From Micromonospora antibiotica (GTDB lineage Bacteria; Actinomycetota; Actinomycetes; Mycobacteriales; Micromonosporaceae): a stretch of 64,000 nucleotides of DNA. The stretch is taken from positions 48,649 through 112,648 of the forward strand of contig NZ_JAGFWR010000020.1 of assembly GCF_017599305.1 (NCBI RefSeq), in the 5' to 3' direction. Both the position numbers and the translations under genes were made by a program. The notes below the pieces were generated by a model, which ran no database searches, was not told where the DNA came from, and was given only the letters and a program-made list of their open reading frames with translations. Positions 44,079 to 53,194 of the stretch are shown piece after piece. Within the stretch, counting starts at the first letter, position 1. Each line of letters opens with the position of its first letter.

Positions 44079-46445
44079 GTGTCCGAGCCGGAGCCGACGA
44101 AAGACTCCCCGGGGGGCAGCCCACCGCCGCCCGGGTCCCCGCCCGCCGACGGGGTGCCCCATCTGCTGACCATGCCCACCGTGGCGGGGATGCCCCCGGC
44201 CATCAGGTGGCCCGGTCGGGAGGGTGAGCCCGGGTGGGCCATCCCCGTCCAGGTTCCGGACGGCACCCTCGGGTACGCCATCTTCCTGCCGCTGGTGCCG
44301 GCAGGCGACGTCACTCCGGTCGCGGTCCCGCCCGCCGTCGCGCCGGCCGACCACGGAGACGGCAACCCCACCGCGCCGCCCGGCGACGAACCGGCCGGTG
44401 GGCCGGCAACCGGTGCGCCGACTCCCGGTGCGGCGGCTCCCGGTGCGCCGACGGCGACTGCGTCCGGTGGGTCGGTGGTCGGCGAGCAAGCCAGGTCGGT
44501 GACCGTCCCGGCACCACGCACCGCCGCCACCCCGACCGGCAGCACTCCAACCGCCGCCACCACGGCCGATGGCACCACGGCCGATGGCGCTCCGACCCCA
44601 CCGACCTCGACGGTGGGCGACCCGCAGCCCGGCACCGGCCAACCCGCGACGCCCGCCACCAGCGGGCCCACGCCGTCCGGGGCCGGCCAACCCGCGACGG
44701 CCGGCGGCGGCACGGCGACGCCGGGCGCGGCCAGCCAGCCCGCGACGCCCCGCACCGACGGGACGGCGACCCCCGGGCCCGAGCAGCCCGGGGTCGGGCA
44801 GCCCGCGACACCCGGCACCGGCGGGACGGCGACGGCGGGACCCGGTTGGCCCGGGACGCCCGGGCCGGCGGCCGGTGGGCGGCCGGCTCCGCACTGGGGT
44901 GGCCCCCCGGCCAACTGGCACCCGACCTCACCCCCGCCGTCGTTCCTCAGCACCCGGTGGCCCGGCCCCCGGCCCGCCACCGGGTGGGCGGTGCCGGCGG
45001 GGGTCCTGGCCGGGGCGTTGGGCGTGGCGTTCTTCGTGCCCCTGAGCCGCACCGGCATCGGCTGGTTCCTCGGCTGGTTGATCCTGACCGTCGGGGTGGT
45101 CGCCGCCGTCCGCCACAGCACCGGGACGCTGACCCGCACCGACCGTCTGATCCGGGGTGGCTGGGCGGCGGGCGCGTTGGCGTTGCTGGCCGTGCTGGCC
45201 TTCCGCAACGCCTGGTGGTTGGTGACGTTCTGCGTGCTCGGGGCGCTGGGCTGCGCGACGTTGGCCATCGTGGGCGGAAGACAGGTCCGTTCGATCCTGT
45301 TCAGCCTGGTCGCGGCCCCGTTCGCGGCGCTGCGCGGGCTGCCCTGGGTGCGCCGGCACGTGAGCGCCACCGGCTCCGGCCAGCTGGTGCCCCGGGTCGT
45401 CGGATCGGTCGCCGCCACCGCCGTGGTGCTGCTCGTCTTCGGGCTGCTGCTCTCCTCCGCCGACGCCGCCTTCGACCAGGTCCTCGGCGCGATCGTGCCC
45501 GAGATCAACGCCGGTACGGTGTTCCGCTGGCTCTTCCTGGCCGTGGTGGGTGGGCTGATCGCGGTCGCCGCCACCTACACCCTGGCCGCCCCGCCGGACC
45601 TGTCGACGGTCGACCGGGAGGGTCGACGTCACTGGGGGACCCTGGAGTGGGCGCCGGCCATCGCCGCCCTGACCCTGCTCTTCGTCGGCTTCGTCGCGGT
45701 GCAGTTCACCGTGCTCTTCGGCGGGCAACGGCACGTCCTGCGCACCGCCGGCCTGAGCTACGCCGAGTACGCCCGCAGTGGGTTCTGGCAGCTGACCGTG
45801 GTCACGCTGCTGACCGTGGCGGTGCTGGGCGGGGTCAGCCGGTGGGCCCGCCGGGAGACCAGGGTCGAACGGATCCTGCTGCGGGTCCTGCTCGGACTGA
45901 TCAGCGCGCTCAGCGTGGTGATCGTGGTGTCGGCACTGTCCCGGATGTACACCTACCAGAAGGTCTACAGCTTCACCGGTGAGCGGATCTTCGTGATGGC
46001 CTTCGAGCTGCTGCTCGGCGCGGTCTTCCTGATGATCCTGGTGGCGGGGGTACGGTGGCGGGGCCGGTGGATCCCCGGCGTCACCGTCGGGCTGGCCGTG
46101 GTGATGCTGCTCAGCCTGGCCGTGCTCAACCCGGAGGACTACGCGGCCCGCCGCAACATCGCCCGCTACGAACAGACCGGCAAGATCGACGCCTGGTACC
46201 TGCGGGCGCTCTCCGCCGACGCCACCCCCGCCCTGGCCAACCTGCCGGACCGGGTCCGCCGCTGCACGCTGAGCTGGATCGACGACGACCTCGCCGAGCC
46301 CGACCCGTGGTACGCCTGGAACCTGGGCCGCAGTCGGGCCCGTGCGGAGCTGGACCGGCTGGGCCCCCGCGCGATCGGCGGGCAGAAGGACTGCAAGGCC
46401 GCCGACCAGTTCGACCTGCCGAAGACCCGACGCACCCCGCGCTGA
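44079..46445 (+). CDS. DUF4173/DUF4153-like multi-pass membrane protein
   Basis: 788 residues. Residues 1-300 are an intrinsically disordered Pro/Thr/Gly/Ala region with repeated GQPATP and GGTAT motifs. Then come about 10-12 membrane helices (VPAGVLAGALGVAFFVPLS to ILVAGVRWRG), with SYAEYARSGFWQL, the hallmark of DUF4173, around 555-570, and a soluble tail with NPEDYAARRNIARYEQTGK. Function unknown; the family occurs near two-component and envelope genes. GTG 44079, with AAGGAG 7 nt upstream. Confidence 0.8.
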   Translation: MSEPEPTKDSPGGSPPPPGSPPADGVPHLLTMPTVAGMPPAIRWPGREGEPGWAIPVQVPDGTLGYAIFLPLVPAGDVTPVAVPPAVAPADHGDGNPTAPPGDEPAGGPATGAPTPGAAAPGAPTATASGGSVVGEQARSVTVPAPRTAATPTGSTPTAATTADGTTADGAPTPPTSTVGDPQPGTGQPATPATSGPTPSGAGQPATAGGGTATPGAASQPATPRTDGTATPGPEQPGVGQPATPGTGGTATAGPGWPGTPGPAAGGRPAPHWGGPPANWHPTSPPPSFLSTRWPGPRPATGWAVPAGVLAGALGVAFFVPLSRTGIGWFLGWLILTVGVVAAVRHSTGTLTRTDRLIRGGWAAGALALLAVLAFRNAWWLVTFCVLGALGCATLAIVGGRQVRSILFSLVAAPFAALRGLPWVRRHVSATGSGQLVPRVVGSVAATAVVLLVFGLLLSSADAAFDQVLGAIVPEINAGTVFRWLFLAVVGGLIAVAATYTLAAPPDLSTVDREGRRHWGTLEWAPAIAALTLLFVGFVAVQFTVLFGGQRHVLRTAGLSYAEYARSGFWQLTVVTLLTVAVLGGVSRWARRETRVERILLRVLLGLISALSVVIVVSALSRMYTYQKVYSFTGERIFVMAFELLLGAVFLMILVAGVRWRGRWIPGVTVGLAVVMLLSLAVLNPEDYAARRNIARYEQTGKIDAWYLRALSADATPALANLPDRVRRCTLSWIDDDLAEPDPWYAWNLGRSRARAELDRLGPRAIGGQKDCKAADQFDLPKTRRTPR

Positions 46446-46604
46446 CCTACCTGCGCCGCCCGGCACCCGGCCTCCGACCGGGGGCCGAACCGACCTCGCT
46501 GCCCGGCCCGGTGACGCACCGGCCGGGCAGCGGCGTCAGGTGGGCCCGGCGACGGCGCGGGCGGGCCACCACCGGACCACCGGTGAACGTTTTCCGCCCG
46601 CCCA

Positions 46605-46633
46605 GGCAACCCCCCGCCCCGAAACCGCGTGAC
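46605..46633 (+). promoter_or_regulatory. ECF-type promoter of the SigE-family operon
   Basis: GGCAACC (46605-46611), 16-bp spacer, CGTGAC (46628-46633): an AAC/CGT layout used by ECF sigma factors, 28 nt before the sigma gene start. Suggests autoregulation. Confidence 0.5.
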
Positions 46634-46661
46634 TATCTCGAATCGGTGCTCGGAGGCCTGA

Positions 46662-47171
46662 ATGGGTGATCGCGACACGGCGTTCGCGGCGTACTTCGCG
46701 GCGAGATCGGAGGCGATGCGCGGCACCGCATACCTGCTCTGCGGCGACTGGCACCGGGCGGAGGACCTGGTGCAGACCGCGTTCACGAAGCTCTACCTGG
46801 TCTGGAACCGGGTGTCCCGGCACGAGGTGCTGGACGCCTACGTACGCCAGATCCTGGTCCGGACGTTCCTCGACGAACGGCGGCGCGGCTGGTGGCGGCG
46901 GGAACGGGTGGGCGACGAGCAGACCGACCGGCCGACACCCCCCGAGTCACCGGAGACCCGGTTGGTGCTGCTCCAGGCCCTGGCCGCCGTACCGCCACGA
47001 CAACGGGCCGTCCTGGTGCTCCGCTACTGGGAGGACCAGTCCGTCGAGGAGGCCGCCGCGTTGCTCGGCTGCTCCGCCGGCACGGTGAAGAGTCAGTCGG
47101 CGCGTGGCCTGGACACCCTGCGCGGCCTCCTGTCGCCCACCCCCAGCGGAGCTCGGAAGGGACAACCATGA
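46662..47171 (+). CDS. SigE-family ECF sigma factor
   Basis: 169 residues. Region 2 (FAAYFAARSEAMRGTAYLLC, AEDLVQTAFTKLYLVW) and region 4 (AVPPRQRAVLVLRYWEDQSV, LGCSAGTVKSQSARGL) match the SigE/SigM-like actinobacterial group. CGGAGG precedes the ATG. The next gene starts on the ATGA of this stop and encodes a membrane-spanning partner, so the two form a sigma/anti-sigma-like unit. Confidence 0.9.
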   Translation: MGDRDTAFAAYFAARSEAMRGTAYLLCGDWHRAEDLVQTAFTKLYLVWNRVSRHEVLDAYVRQILVRTFLDERRRGWWRRERVGDEQTDRPTPPESPETRLVLLQALAAVPPRQRAVLVLRYWEDQSVEEAAALLGCSAGTVKSQSARGLDTLRGLLSPTPSGARKGQP

Positions 47172-48013
47172 ACGGCGAAGAGTTGCGCGAGGCACTACGG
47201 ACCGAGATGGCGGTCGCCACCCGACCGCCGTCGTTGAGTGTGGACGCCGCGCTGCGTACCGGCCGCCGGGCCCGGGTACGCCGTCGTGCCACCTGGGCCG
47301 GCGTCGGGTTGACGGCGGCGCTGCTGACGGTGGTCGGGGTCGGGGCCATCGGGGCCGTCGGCGCACCCGGCTCCGACGGGTTCACCCCGGGCGTCGGCCC
47401 CGTCCCGCCGCCGTCGGTGCACGACACCAAACCGGCCTGGCCGACCGGGCCGGACGGTCGGCCCCAGGAGGACCGGACGGCCCGGGCCGGCACCCGGTAC
47501 GACCAGGCGGCCCAGCTGCTCGACGACCTCGTCGCGGTGGTGCCGGCCGGCTACACCGTGCCGGCGGACCCGGCGAACCCCCCGGCCGGCCAACCACTGC
47601 TGCGCGACCACCAGGCACAGTTCGACGACAGGGTGAACGGGGTCGAGGTGTGGAGCTACACGTCCTCGCTCACCCTGCTGCAGGGGCAACGGATGGGCCG
47701 GTTGCTCGTCGAGGTGCACAGTGCCGGTAACCAACTGCCGACCGAGCCGTGCCCGCTGGCCCGGCAGTTCTGGGGCATGCCGGGCGACTGCGAGGTGGTG
47801 ACCGTCGGGGCGACGCAGGTCGGGGTGGTGGTCCGCCCCGGCGACGACGACCGGTTCGACCAGTGGGCGGCGTACCGGCATCCGGACGGGGCGGTGGTCT
47901 TCGTGGCGCAGTCGCGGCGGCTCGGCGACGGGCAACCGGAACTGGCCGCGCTGCCGTTCACGGTGGATCGACTCGCGGCCCTCGCCGCCGACGACCGGTT
48001 TCAGGTGCGCTGA
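47168..48013 (+). CDS. Candidate membrane anti-sigma partner of the SigE-family factor
   Basis: 281 residues. A cytosolic ~40 residues (NGEELREALRTEMAVATRPP), one membrane helix at about 42-64 (WAGVGLTAALLTVVGVGAIG), then an extracytoplasmic domain with CPLARQFWGMPGDC. No zinc HxxxCxxC motif. Coupling to the sigma gene by ATGA and the topology make it a probable regulator of that sigma factor; the function itself is not shown by the sequence. Confidence 0.65.
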   Translation: MNGEELREALRTEMAVATRPPSLSVDAALRTGRRARVRRRATWAGVGLTAALLTVVGVGAIGAVGAPGSDGFTPGVGPVPPPSVHDTKPAWPTGPDGRPQEDRTARAGTRYDQAAQLLDDLVAVVPAGYTVPADPANPPAGQPLLRDHQAQFDDRVNGVEVWSYTSSLTLLQGQRMGRLLVEVHSAGNQLPTEPCPLARQFWGMPGDCEVVTVGATQVGVVVRPGDDDRFDQWAAYRHPDGAVVFVAQSRRLGDGQPELAALPFTVDRLAALAADDRFQVR

Positions 48014-48187
48014 CCCGACGTGACCGGGATGAGCGGGTGGCCTGATTGGCGACGGCCATCCGCAATTCCAGCATCCGTCCGATCACCCGCCGGATCACCG
48101 TCGATGGCGCATTTCCCCTGGTAGGACAGTATTCGATCAGCCGGAAAACGGCTGTCAACGGAAACCTCGGAGAAACGGGGGCTGGTT

Positions 48188-48210
48188 AGCGTTCGCGATC
48201 GTTGAACGCT
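48188..48210. promoter_or_regulatory. Inverted repeat upstream of the secreted hydrolase gene
   Basis: AGCGTTC and GAACGCT are perfect 7-bp arms with a 9-bp centre, 24 nt before the TTG start and overlapping a TAGCGT -10-like box. Possible operator. Confidence 0.4.
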
Positions 48211-48233
48211 CAACTCGCTCCGAGGAGAATCCT

Positions 48234-51200
48234 TTGACGGTACGAACATCGAGGAGCATGCGCGTACTCCTCCCGGTGATCGTCGCGATGACCGCCCCGC
48301 TGGCGCTGGCGGCGCCGGCCGCCGCGGCGTCACCCACCGTGGTCGCGCCGCCCCCGGCGTCCACGACCGACCTGCCCGACCCGACGGCCCGTGGCCCCTT
48401 CGGCCACCAGGCCGTCCAGGAGGCCAAGTTCGGCCTCGCCAGCATCCAGGAACCGAACTCCTCAGGCGCCGACCCGACGGCCGGGACCGCGCAGGCCGCG
48501 GAGCGGATCGAGATCCGGGGCCAGCTCTACACACCGGACTTCACCCGTCGCACCACGCCGTCGCCGGTGCTCGTCCTGGTGCACGGCAACCACGGTTCGT
48601 GCGACTCCGGTCAGGACACCGCCCAGCTCACCTGCGCCCAGTTCAAGCACAACGAGAACGGCTACGCCTACCTCGCGGAGAACCTCGCCACCTGGGGTTA
48701 CACCACCTTCTCGGTGTCCCAGGACCAGCTGATGATGCGGCAGGACGGCAACAAGGGCAAAGGCATGCACAGCCGCCGGATGCTCATCGCCGCCACCCTG
48801 GACGCGCTCAGCGCGGCGAACCGCCCCGGTGGGCTGCCGGTCGACGCGCACACCACCGTCGGCACCACGCTCGCCGGCCGCCTCGACCTGACCCGGATCG
48901 GCCTGATGGGCCACTCGCGCGGTGGTGACGCGGTGTCGAGCTTCATCGACTACAACCGGATCCGCACCGACGGGCCGCGTTACCCGCTGCGCGGGGTCAT
49001 CTCGCTCGCCCCGGTGGACTACGAGCGCAAGGCCCCGTACGGGATGCCGTACCTGTCGATCCTGCCGATGTGCGACGGTGACGTGTCCAACCTGCAGGGC
49101 GCGCGGCTGTTCGAGCGCAGCCAGTACGTCAACCCGGGCGACCCGTTCCCCCGCATCCAGGTGGAGCACCTCGGCGCGATCCACAACTGGTACAACACCG
49201 TCTGGTACGCCGACGGCGGCGCGGACGGCCAGGCCAACAACGACGCCGCCTGCGGCAACTCCGCGCCGTTCGCGACGAACAACATCCACCCGAACAACCT
49301 GCGGCTCAGCGGCGCGGCCAGCTACACCGACCCGGCCCTGAACTACGCCATCGACAACTCCGACCCGCTGAACCCGGCCGTGAACACCAAGTTCTCCGGT
49401 GACCCGGCCCGGATGGGCGACCAGGAGAAGCTGGGGTTGGCGACGATGGCCGCGTTCTTCCGCCGCTACGTCGGCGGCGAGGGCGCGTTCCAGCCCTACC
49501 TGACCGGTGAGCTGGCGAACACCCCCGGCGGGTTGCAGGTCCCCGCGTCGGCCTGCCCGACCAGCCCGTCCGGCACGGCGATCGGATGCAACGAGCGGGT
49601 CAACACCAGCTACTTCGCGGCCCCGCAGGAGCGGGTGGACGTGATCCGGCCCGAGGTGAACAGCCCGCTGACCCGTAACGCCCTCGGCGGCACGCTGACC
49701 GGCACCGGCTTCGCCGACCCGTACGCGCAGGCCGCCGGGGTCACCCCGAAACCGGCGGGCACCCCCGGCGGGTACGACTGGTGCAACCCGGAGCCGCAGG
49801 ACTTCGCCCCGACACAGCTCGGCAAGACGGGGCTGCCGACCGCCGCCAAGCCCTGCCCACTGCCGGCGGCCGGAGCGCTCGGCGGGCAGAACGGCACCCG
49901 GGAGAACAGCCCGATCAACCACTCCTACGGCCGACAGCTCACCCTCGCCTGGGAGCCGGGTTCGGCCGCATCGCTGACCGCCGCGATCCCGGCCGCGTCC
50001 GCCGACGTACGGCACCTGAAGGCGTTGGCGCTCAGCGCCGCCGTCAACTTCTTCGACACCCGCAACCCGGGGGCCGACAACCGGGGCGACAATACCCGGG
50101 ACACCACCGTCAACGGCACCCCGACGAACCCGGTGTGGCCCAACGAGAAACCCACGTCGTACGACCCGGCCTCGACGACCCAACGGTTCCAGATCGCGCT
50201 GCGCGACGCCGCCGGTCACGAGGGGACCGTCGACGCCGGTGACCCCCGCTGGGGCAACGCCCTGCACATGTCGACCGGCACGAACACCCCGAACACCCAC
50301 ATCGTCCTGGACCAGATCCGGGTCCCGCTGGCCGAGTTCGCGGCGCAGGGCGTGGACGTGGGCGCGCTGGCCAAGCTGGAACTCCGCTTCGGCGTGGGCG
50401 ACCTGCCGAAGTCCGGTTCGATCGAGCTGGCCGACGTACGCTTCCAGGAATCCGACGCGGGGGCTTCCCTGTTGTCCGACGGCGACCGGGCCGACGGCGC
50501 GGGTCACGGCCCGTCCGCCCTCGGCGGCCCCGACCCGGCGACCTACCTCGCCGGCTTCGACAACACCCCCGGCAACGTCGCGCTCGTCGACCCGGTGGCG
50601 AACCCGCAGGGCAACACCACCTGGACGGTCGACGACGACCGCAAACAGTGCCCGACGGCGGACTTCACCTCCATCCAGCGGGCCGTCGACTTCGCGTCGC
50701 CGTGGGACACCATCGTGGTCTGCGCGGGCGTCTACCAGGAGTCGTCGACGCCGGTGAACCACGCGTCCAACCCGGTGCAGACCGGTGCCCGCAACGGCCT
50801 GACCATCACCAAGCCGCTGAAGATCAAGGGGGCCGGCGCGGACAAGGTGACCATCAAGCCGGACCCGTCGCTGGGCAACCTGGCCGGCGACCAGCCGTAC
50901 CTGCGTGACGGCGGCGGCAACGTGATCACCGTGTCCCGGCAGTCGCTCGGCTCGACCGACACCAACGAGATGTTCCTCGACCTCTCCGGCGTGACGGTGA
51001 CCTCCGGCGACGTCTGGGCCGAGGCGGGCATCGCGTTCTTCGGCGCGGCCGGCCGGGTCGCCGACAGCGTCGTCGGCCCGCTGCGGGTGGCGACCACCGA
51101 CGAGGAACTGGCCGCGCACCCGCACGGCTGGGGCATCGTCAAGACCGGCATCATCCGGGGGGCGGGCACCGGCACCGTCGAGAGCGAGGTGACAGTCACC

Positions 51201-52352
51201 GGCAGCGTGGTCAGCGGCTACCAGTCGGGCGGCATCCTCTTCGACGGCGCGCGGGGCCGCGACGGCACCCCCGACACGACCGTCCGCTCCGGCATCCGCC
51301 AGCACGGGTACGTGACCGACACCGTCGTCACCGGCGAGCCGAACAGCCGCTTCCCGCAGACCGGCATCGCGTACACCAGCGGGACTGACGGTTTCGTCAC
51401 CACCAGCCGGATCACCGGGAACTACTTCACGCCCGCACCCCAGCGGTCGTACGGCATCCTGCTGACCGACGCCGGCACCGAGACGGCCGGGGCGCTCACC
51501 GGCACCCGCAACGTGCTCACCGGCAACGGGTTCGCCGTCTACAACGCCAACGCCGACAACACCGCCGTACGCGAGGGTGCCCCGTTCGCCCTGACCGGCA
51601 GCTACCTCGGCGCGGGGCCACCGGTGTCGGGCGGGCCGGCGGTCCCGGCCACCGGCGTCGAGGCGATCTCCGGAGTGGACGGCACCGGCACGGCCACGGT
51701 CACCGTCACCAAGCGCCGGCCGACCCCGCCACCGGCGGTGCCGACCACGGTGGGTCGGGTCGCCGACGCCGCCCCCACGGCCGAGGTGGCCGACCCGGGA
51801 CGCGGCGCGGTGCTCCAGGTCGGGTCGACGGTGCACCCGCTGATCCGGGGCACCGACGACTTCGCCATCGCCTCGACGAGCCTGTTCGTCAACGGCACCC
51901 TGGTCGGCACCAGCACCACCGCCCCCTACCTGTTCGACTGGACACCGGCGGCGAAGGACGCCGGTAGGCAGGTCAAATTCCAGGCGATGGTCGTCGACTC
52001 GTCCGGGCAGTCGACGCTGTCCAAGCCGATCGTCGGCACGGTCGACCCGGCGACCCCGGCCCCGACCGTACGGATCGGGTCGGTGCAGGCCGACCCCATC
52101 TCGGGTACGGCGACGCTCACCGCGACGGTCAACACGGCCGGCACCCTCACCCTCAGCGGAGAGAAGGTGAATGTGGTCAGCCGGCAGGTGGCGAAGGCGA
52201 ACACCGTGACGGTGACCGTGACGGTCGCGCCCGCGTACCGGCAGACGCTGGTCAAGACTGGTCGGCTCGACGTGACGTTCACTGTCGGGTTCGCCAACAC
52301 GGCCGGTCAGAGCCCGGGTGAGACGGTGCAGGTGACCCTGATCAAAACCTGA
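48234..52352 (+). CDS. Secreted alpha/beta hydrolase with beta-helix and Ig-like domains
   Basis: 1372 residues with a Sec signal peptide (about 1-32). Residues ~60-400 form an alpha/beta hydrolase: VLVLVHGNHG, nucleophile elbow GHSRGGDAV, Asp in MCDGDV and His in AIHNWYN. A middle region with a jelly-roll look (about 560-760) follows, then a right-handed beta helix at about 800-1120 (DFTSIQRAVDFASPWDTIVV, GNVITVSR), and an Ig-like/Big module near 1190-1300. The start is the TTG at 48234 with GAGGAG 7 nt upstream; ATG 48258 has a ribosome site too close. Extracellular esterase or polysaccharide-active protein; substrate unknown. Confidence 0.75.
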   Translation: MTVRTSRSMRVLLPVIVAMTAPLALAAPAAAASPTVVAPPPASTTDLPDPTARGPFGHQAVQEAKFGLASIQEPNSSGADPTAGTAQAAERIEIRGQLYTPDFTRRTTPSPVLVLVHGNHGSCDSGQDTAQLTCAQFKHNENGYAYLAENLATWGYTTFSVSQDQLMMRQDGNKGKGMHSRRMLIAATLDALSAANRPGGLPVDAHTTVGTTLAGRLDLTRIGLMGHSRGGDAVSSFIDYNRIRTDGPRYPLRGVISLAPVDYERKAPYGMPYLSILPMCDGDVSNLQGARLFERSQYVNPGDPFPRIQVEHLGAIHNWYNTVWYADGGADGQANNDAACGNSAPFATNNIHPNNLRLSGAASYTDPALNYAIDNSDPLNPAVNTKFSGDPARMGDQEKLGLATMAAFFRRYVGGEGAFQPYLTGELANTPGGLQVPASACPTSPSGTAIGCNERVNTSYFAAPQERVDVIRPEVNSPLTRNALGGTLTGTGFADPYAQAAGVTPKPAGTPGGYDWCNPEPQDFAPTQLGKTGLPTAAKPCPLPAAGALGGQNGTRENSPINHSYGRQLTLAWEPGSAASLTAAIPAASADVRHLKALALSAAVNFFDTRNPGADNRGDNTRDTTVNGTPTNPVWPNEKPTSYDPASTTQRFQIALRDAAGHEGTVDAGDPRWGNALHMSTGTNTPNTHIVLDQIRVPLAEFAAQGVDVGALAKLELRFGVGDLPKSGSIELADVRFQESDAGASLLSDGDRADGAGHGPSALGGPDPATYLAGFDNTPGNVALVDPVANPQGNTTWTVDDDRKQCPTADFTSIQRAVDFASPWDTIVVCAGVYQESSTPVNHASNPVQTGARNGLTITKPLKIKGAGADKVTIKPDPSLGNLAGDQPYLRDGGGNVITVSRQSLGSTDTNEMFLDLSGVTVTSGDVWAEAGIAFFGAAGRVADSVVGPLRVATTDEELAAHPHGWGIVKTGIIRGAGTGTVESEVTVTGSVVSGYQSGGILFDGARGRDGTPDTTVRSGIRQHGYVTDTVVTGEPNSRFPQTGIAYTSGTDGFVTTSRITGNYFTPAPQRSYGILLTDAGTETAGALTGTRNVLTGNGFAVYNANADNTAVREGAPFALTGSYLGAGPPVSGGPAVPATGVEAISGVDGTGTATVTVTKRRPTPPPAVPTTVGRVADAAPTAEVADPGRGAVLQVGSTVHPLIRGTDDFAIASTSLFVNGTLVGTSTTAPYLFDWTPAAKDAGRQVKFQAMVVDSSGQSTLSKPIVGTVDPATPAPTVRIGSVQADPISGTATLTATVNTAGTLTLSGEKVNVVSRQVAKANTVTVTVTVAPAYRQTLVKTGRLDVTFTVGFANTAGQSPGETVQVTLIKT

Positions 52353-52358
52353 CGCTCC

Positions 52359-52394
52359 GGTGCCGGAAGGACCCCTGCGGGTCCTTCCGGCACC
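52359..52394 (+). terminator. 16-bp hairpin after the secreted hydrolase gene
   Basis: Perfect stem GGTGCCGGAAGGACCC with its complement and a CTGC loop, 7 nt after the stop codon; no U tract. Confidence 0.8.
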
Positions 52395-52582
52395 CTCAGG
52401 TCGTGCGGCCGCCCGGAACCCCACCCGGCCACCTGCTCCCTGACGGGGCAGGACGTACTCCTTCCGCCCTCGTGCTGACCCTTGGCAGGGCATCAGCAAA
52501 CTCCGTCACCTGCTCCGGCTCGGCCACGTAACGCCAGGCGGGCACTCGGTGTACGGGCGTAAGCCCGCCAGAAAGCCCTCCG

Positions 52583-53194
52583 TCACAACTGCCCCTCAAT
52601 CGCAAGCCAAGCCTGGACTTCCCGACGAACTTCTGGATTCGTCAAGTGATCGATAATCCATGGCAGCGCGGACAATATTCTCTCAACCCCCATTAGCGCC
52701 GACTCTTGGGCATCAGGCTCCTGACTTGCAGAGTCGTAGAGAGACCCGACATGAGCGAAGAATGATTCATCGGCGGCCAAGTACTGCCCTCGCCTAGACT
52801 GAGCCGCTGCCACTGCCTCCGCCCGCGGCAACGGAACATGCTCCAGCGCCCAAGCAGCAGACCCGTCAGGCGTCAGCACGACCGGCAAATCACTATCCGG
52901 CAAGTCGAGACGAACCGCTGCCGCCGCAAGCCTAAGCAACCAGTACGCCCCCAACGATGCATCAATATCATGGCGCTCGACAGCCAGAATTACAGCCACA
53001 GCACCGAGCCTCAGGTCGGCTATCCGTTGAGAGTGATCAGCGTTCCTCAGCGGGCTAACGGCCGATTCGACCGACTCGAACAGCGCCTGCCACCATTGGG
53101 GCGACACCCGTCGCGGGAACCGAGCACGCAGCCACTCACCGAACGAGTCGAGCGGGACCGATCGAAGTTCCTGCAACTCTGATTGCGCTTCCAC
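52583..53194 (-). CDS. Candidate immunity protein of the HINT-toxin module
   Basis: 203 residues, acidic and helical, no signal peptide, no recognised family; typical segments are FGEWLRARFPRRVSPQWWQA, ILAVERHDIDASLGAYWLLR and LSALPWIIDHLTNPEVRREV. The GTG start shares its first base with the last base of the toxin stop (53194), the coupling usual for toxin-immunity pairs. The gene is less GC-rich than its neighbours, consistent with transfer. Immunity function is inferred from position only. Confidence 0.5.
   Translation of the reverse strand: MEAQSELQELRSVPLDSFGEWLRARFPRRVSPQWWQALFESVESAVSPLRNADHSQRIADLRLGAVAVILAVERHDIDASLGAYWLLRLAAAAVRLDLPDSDLPVVLTPDGSAAWALEHVPLPRAEAVAAAQSRRGQYLAADESFFAHVGSLYDSASQEPDAQESALMGVERILSALPWIIDHLTNPEVRREVQAWLAIEGQL

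Noticed and set aside
48462..52499. 1345-codon frame opposite the secreted hydrolase gene
   Set aside because: Composition-driven shadow; the plus-strand protein has a signal peptide, a ribosome site and recognisable folds.
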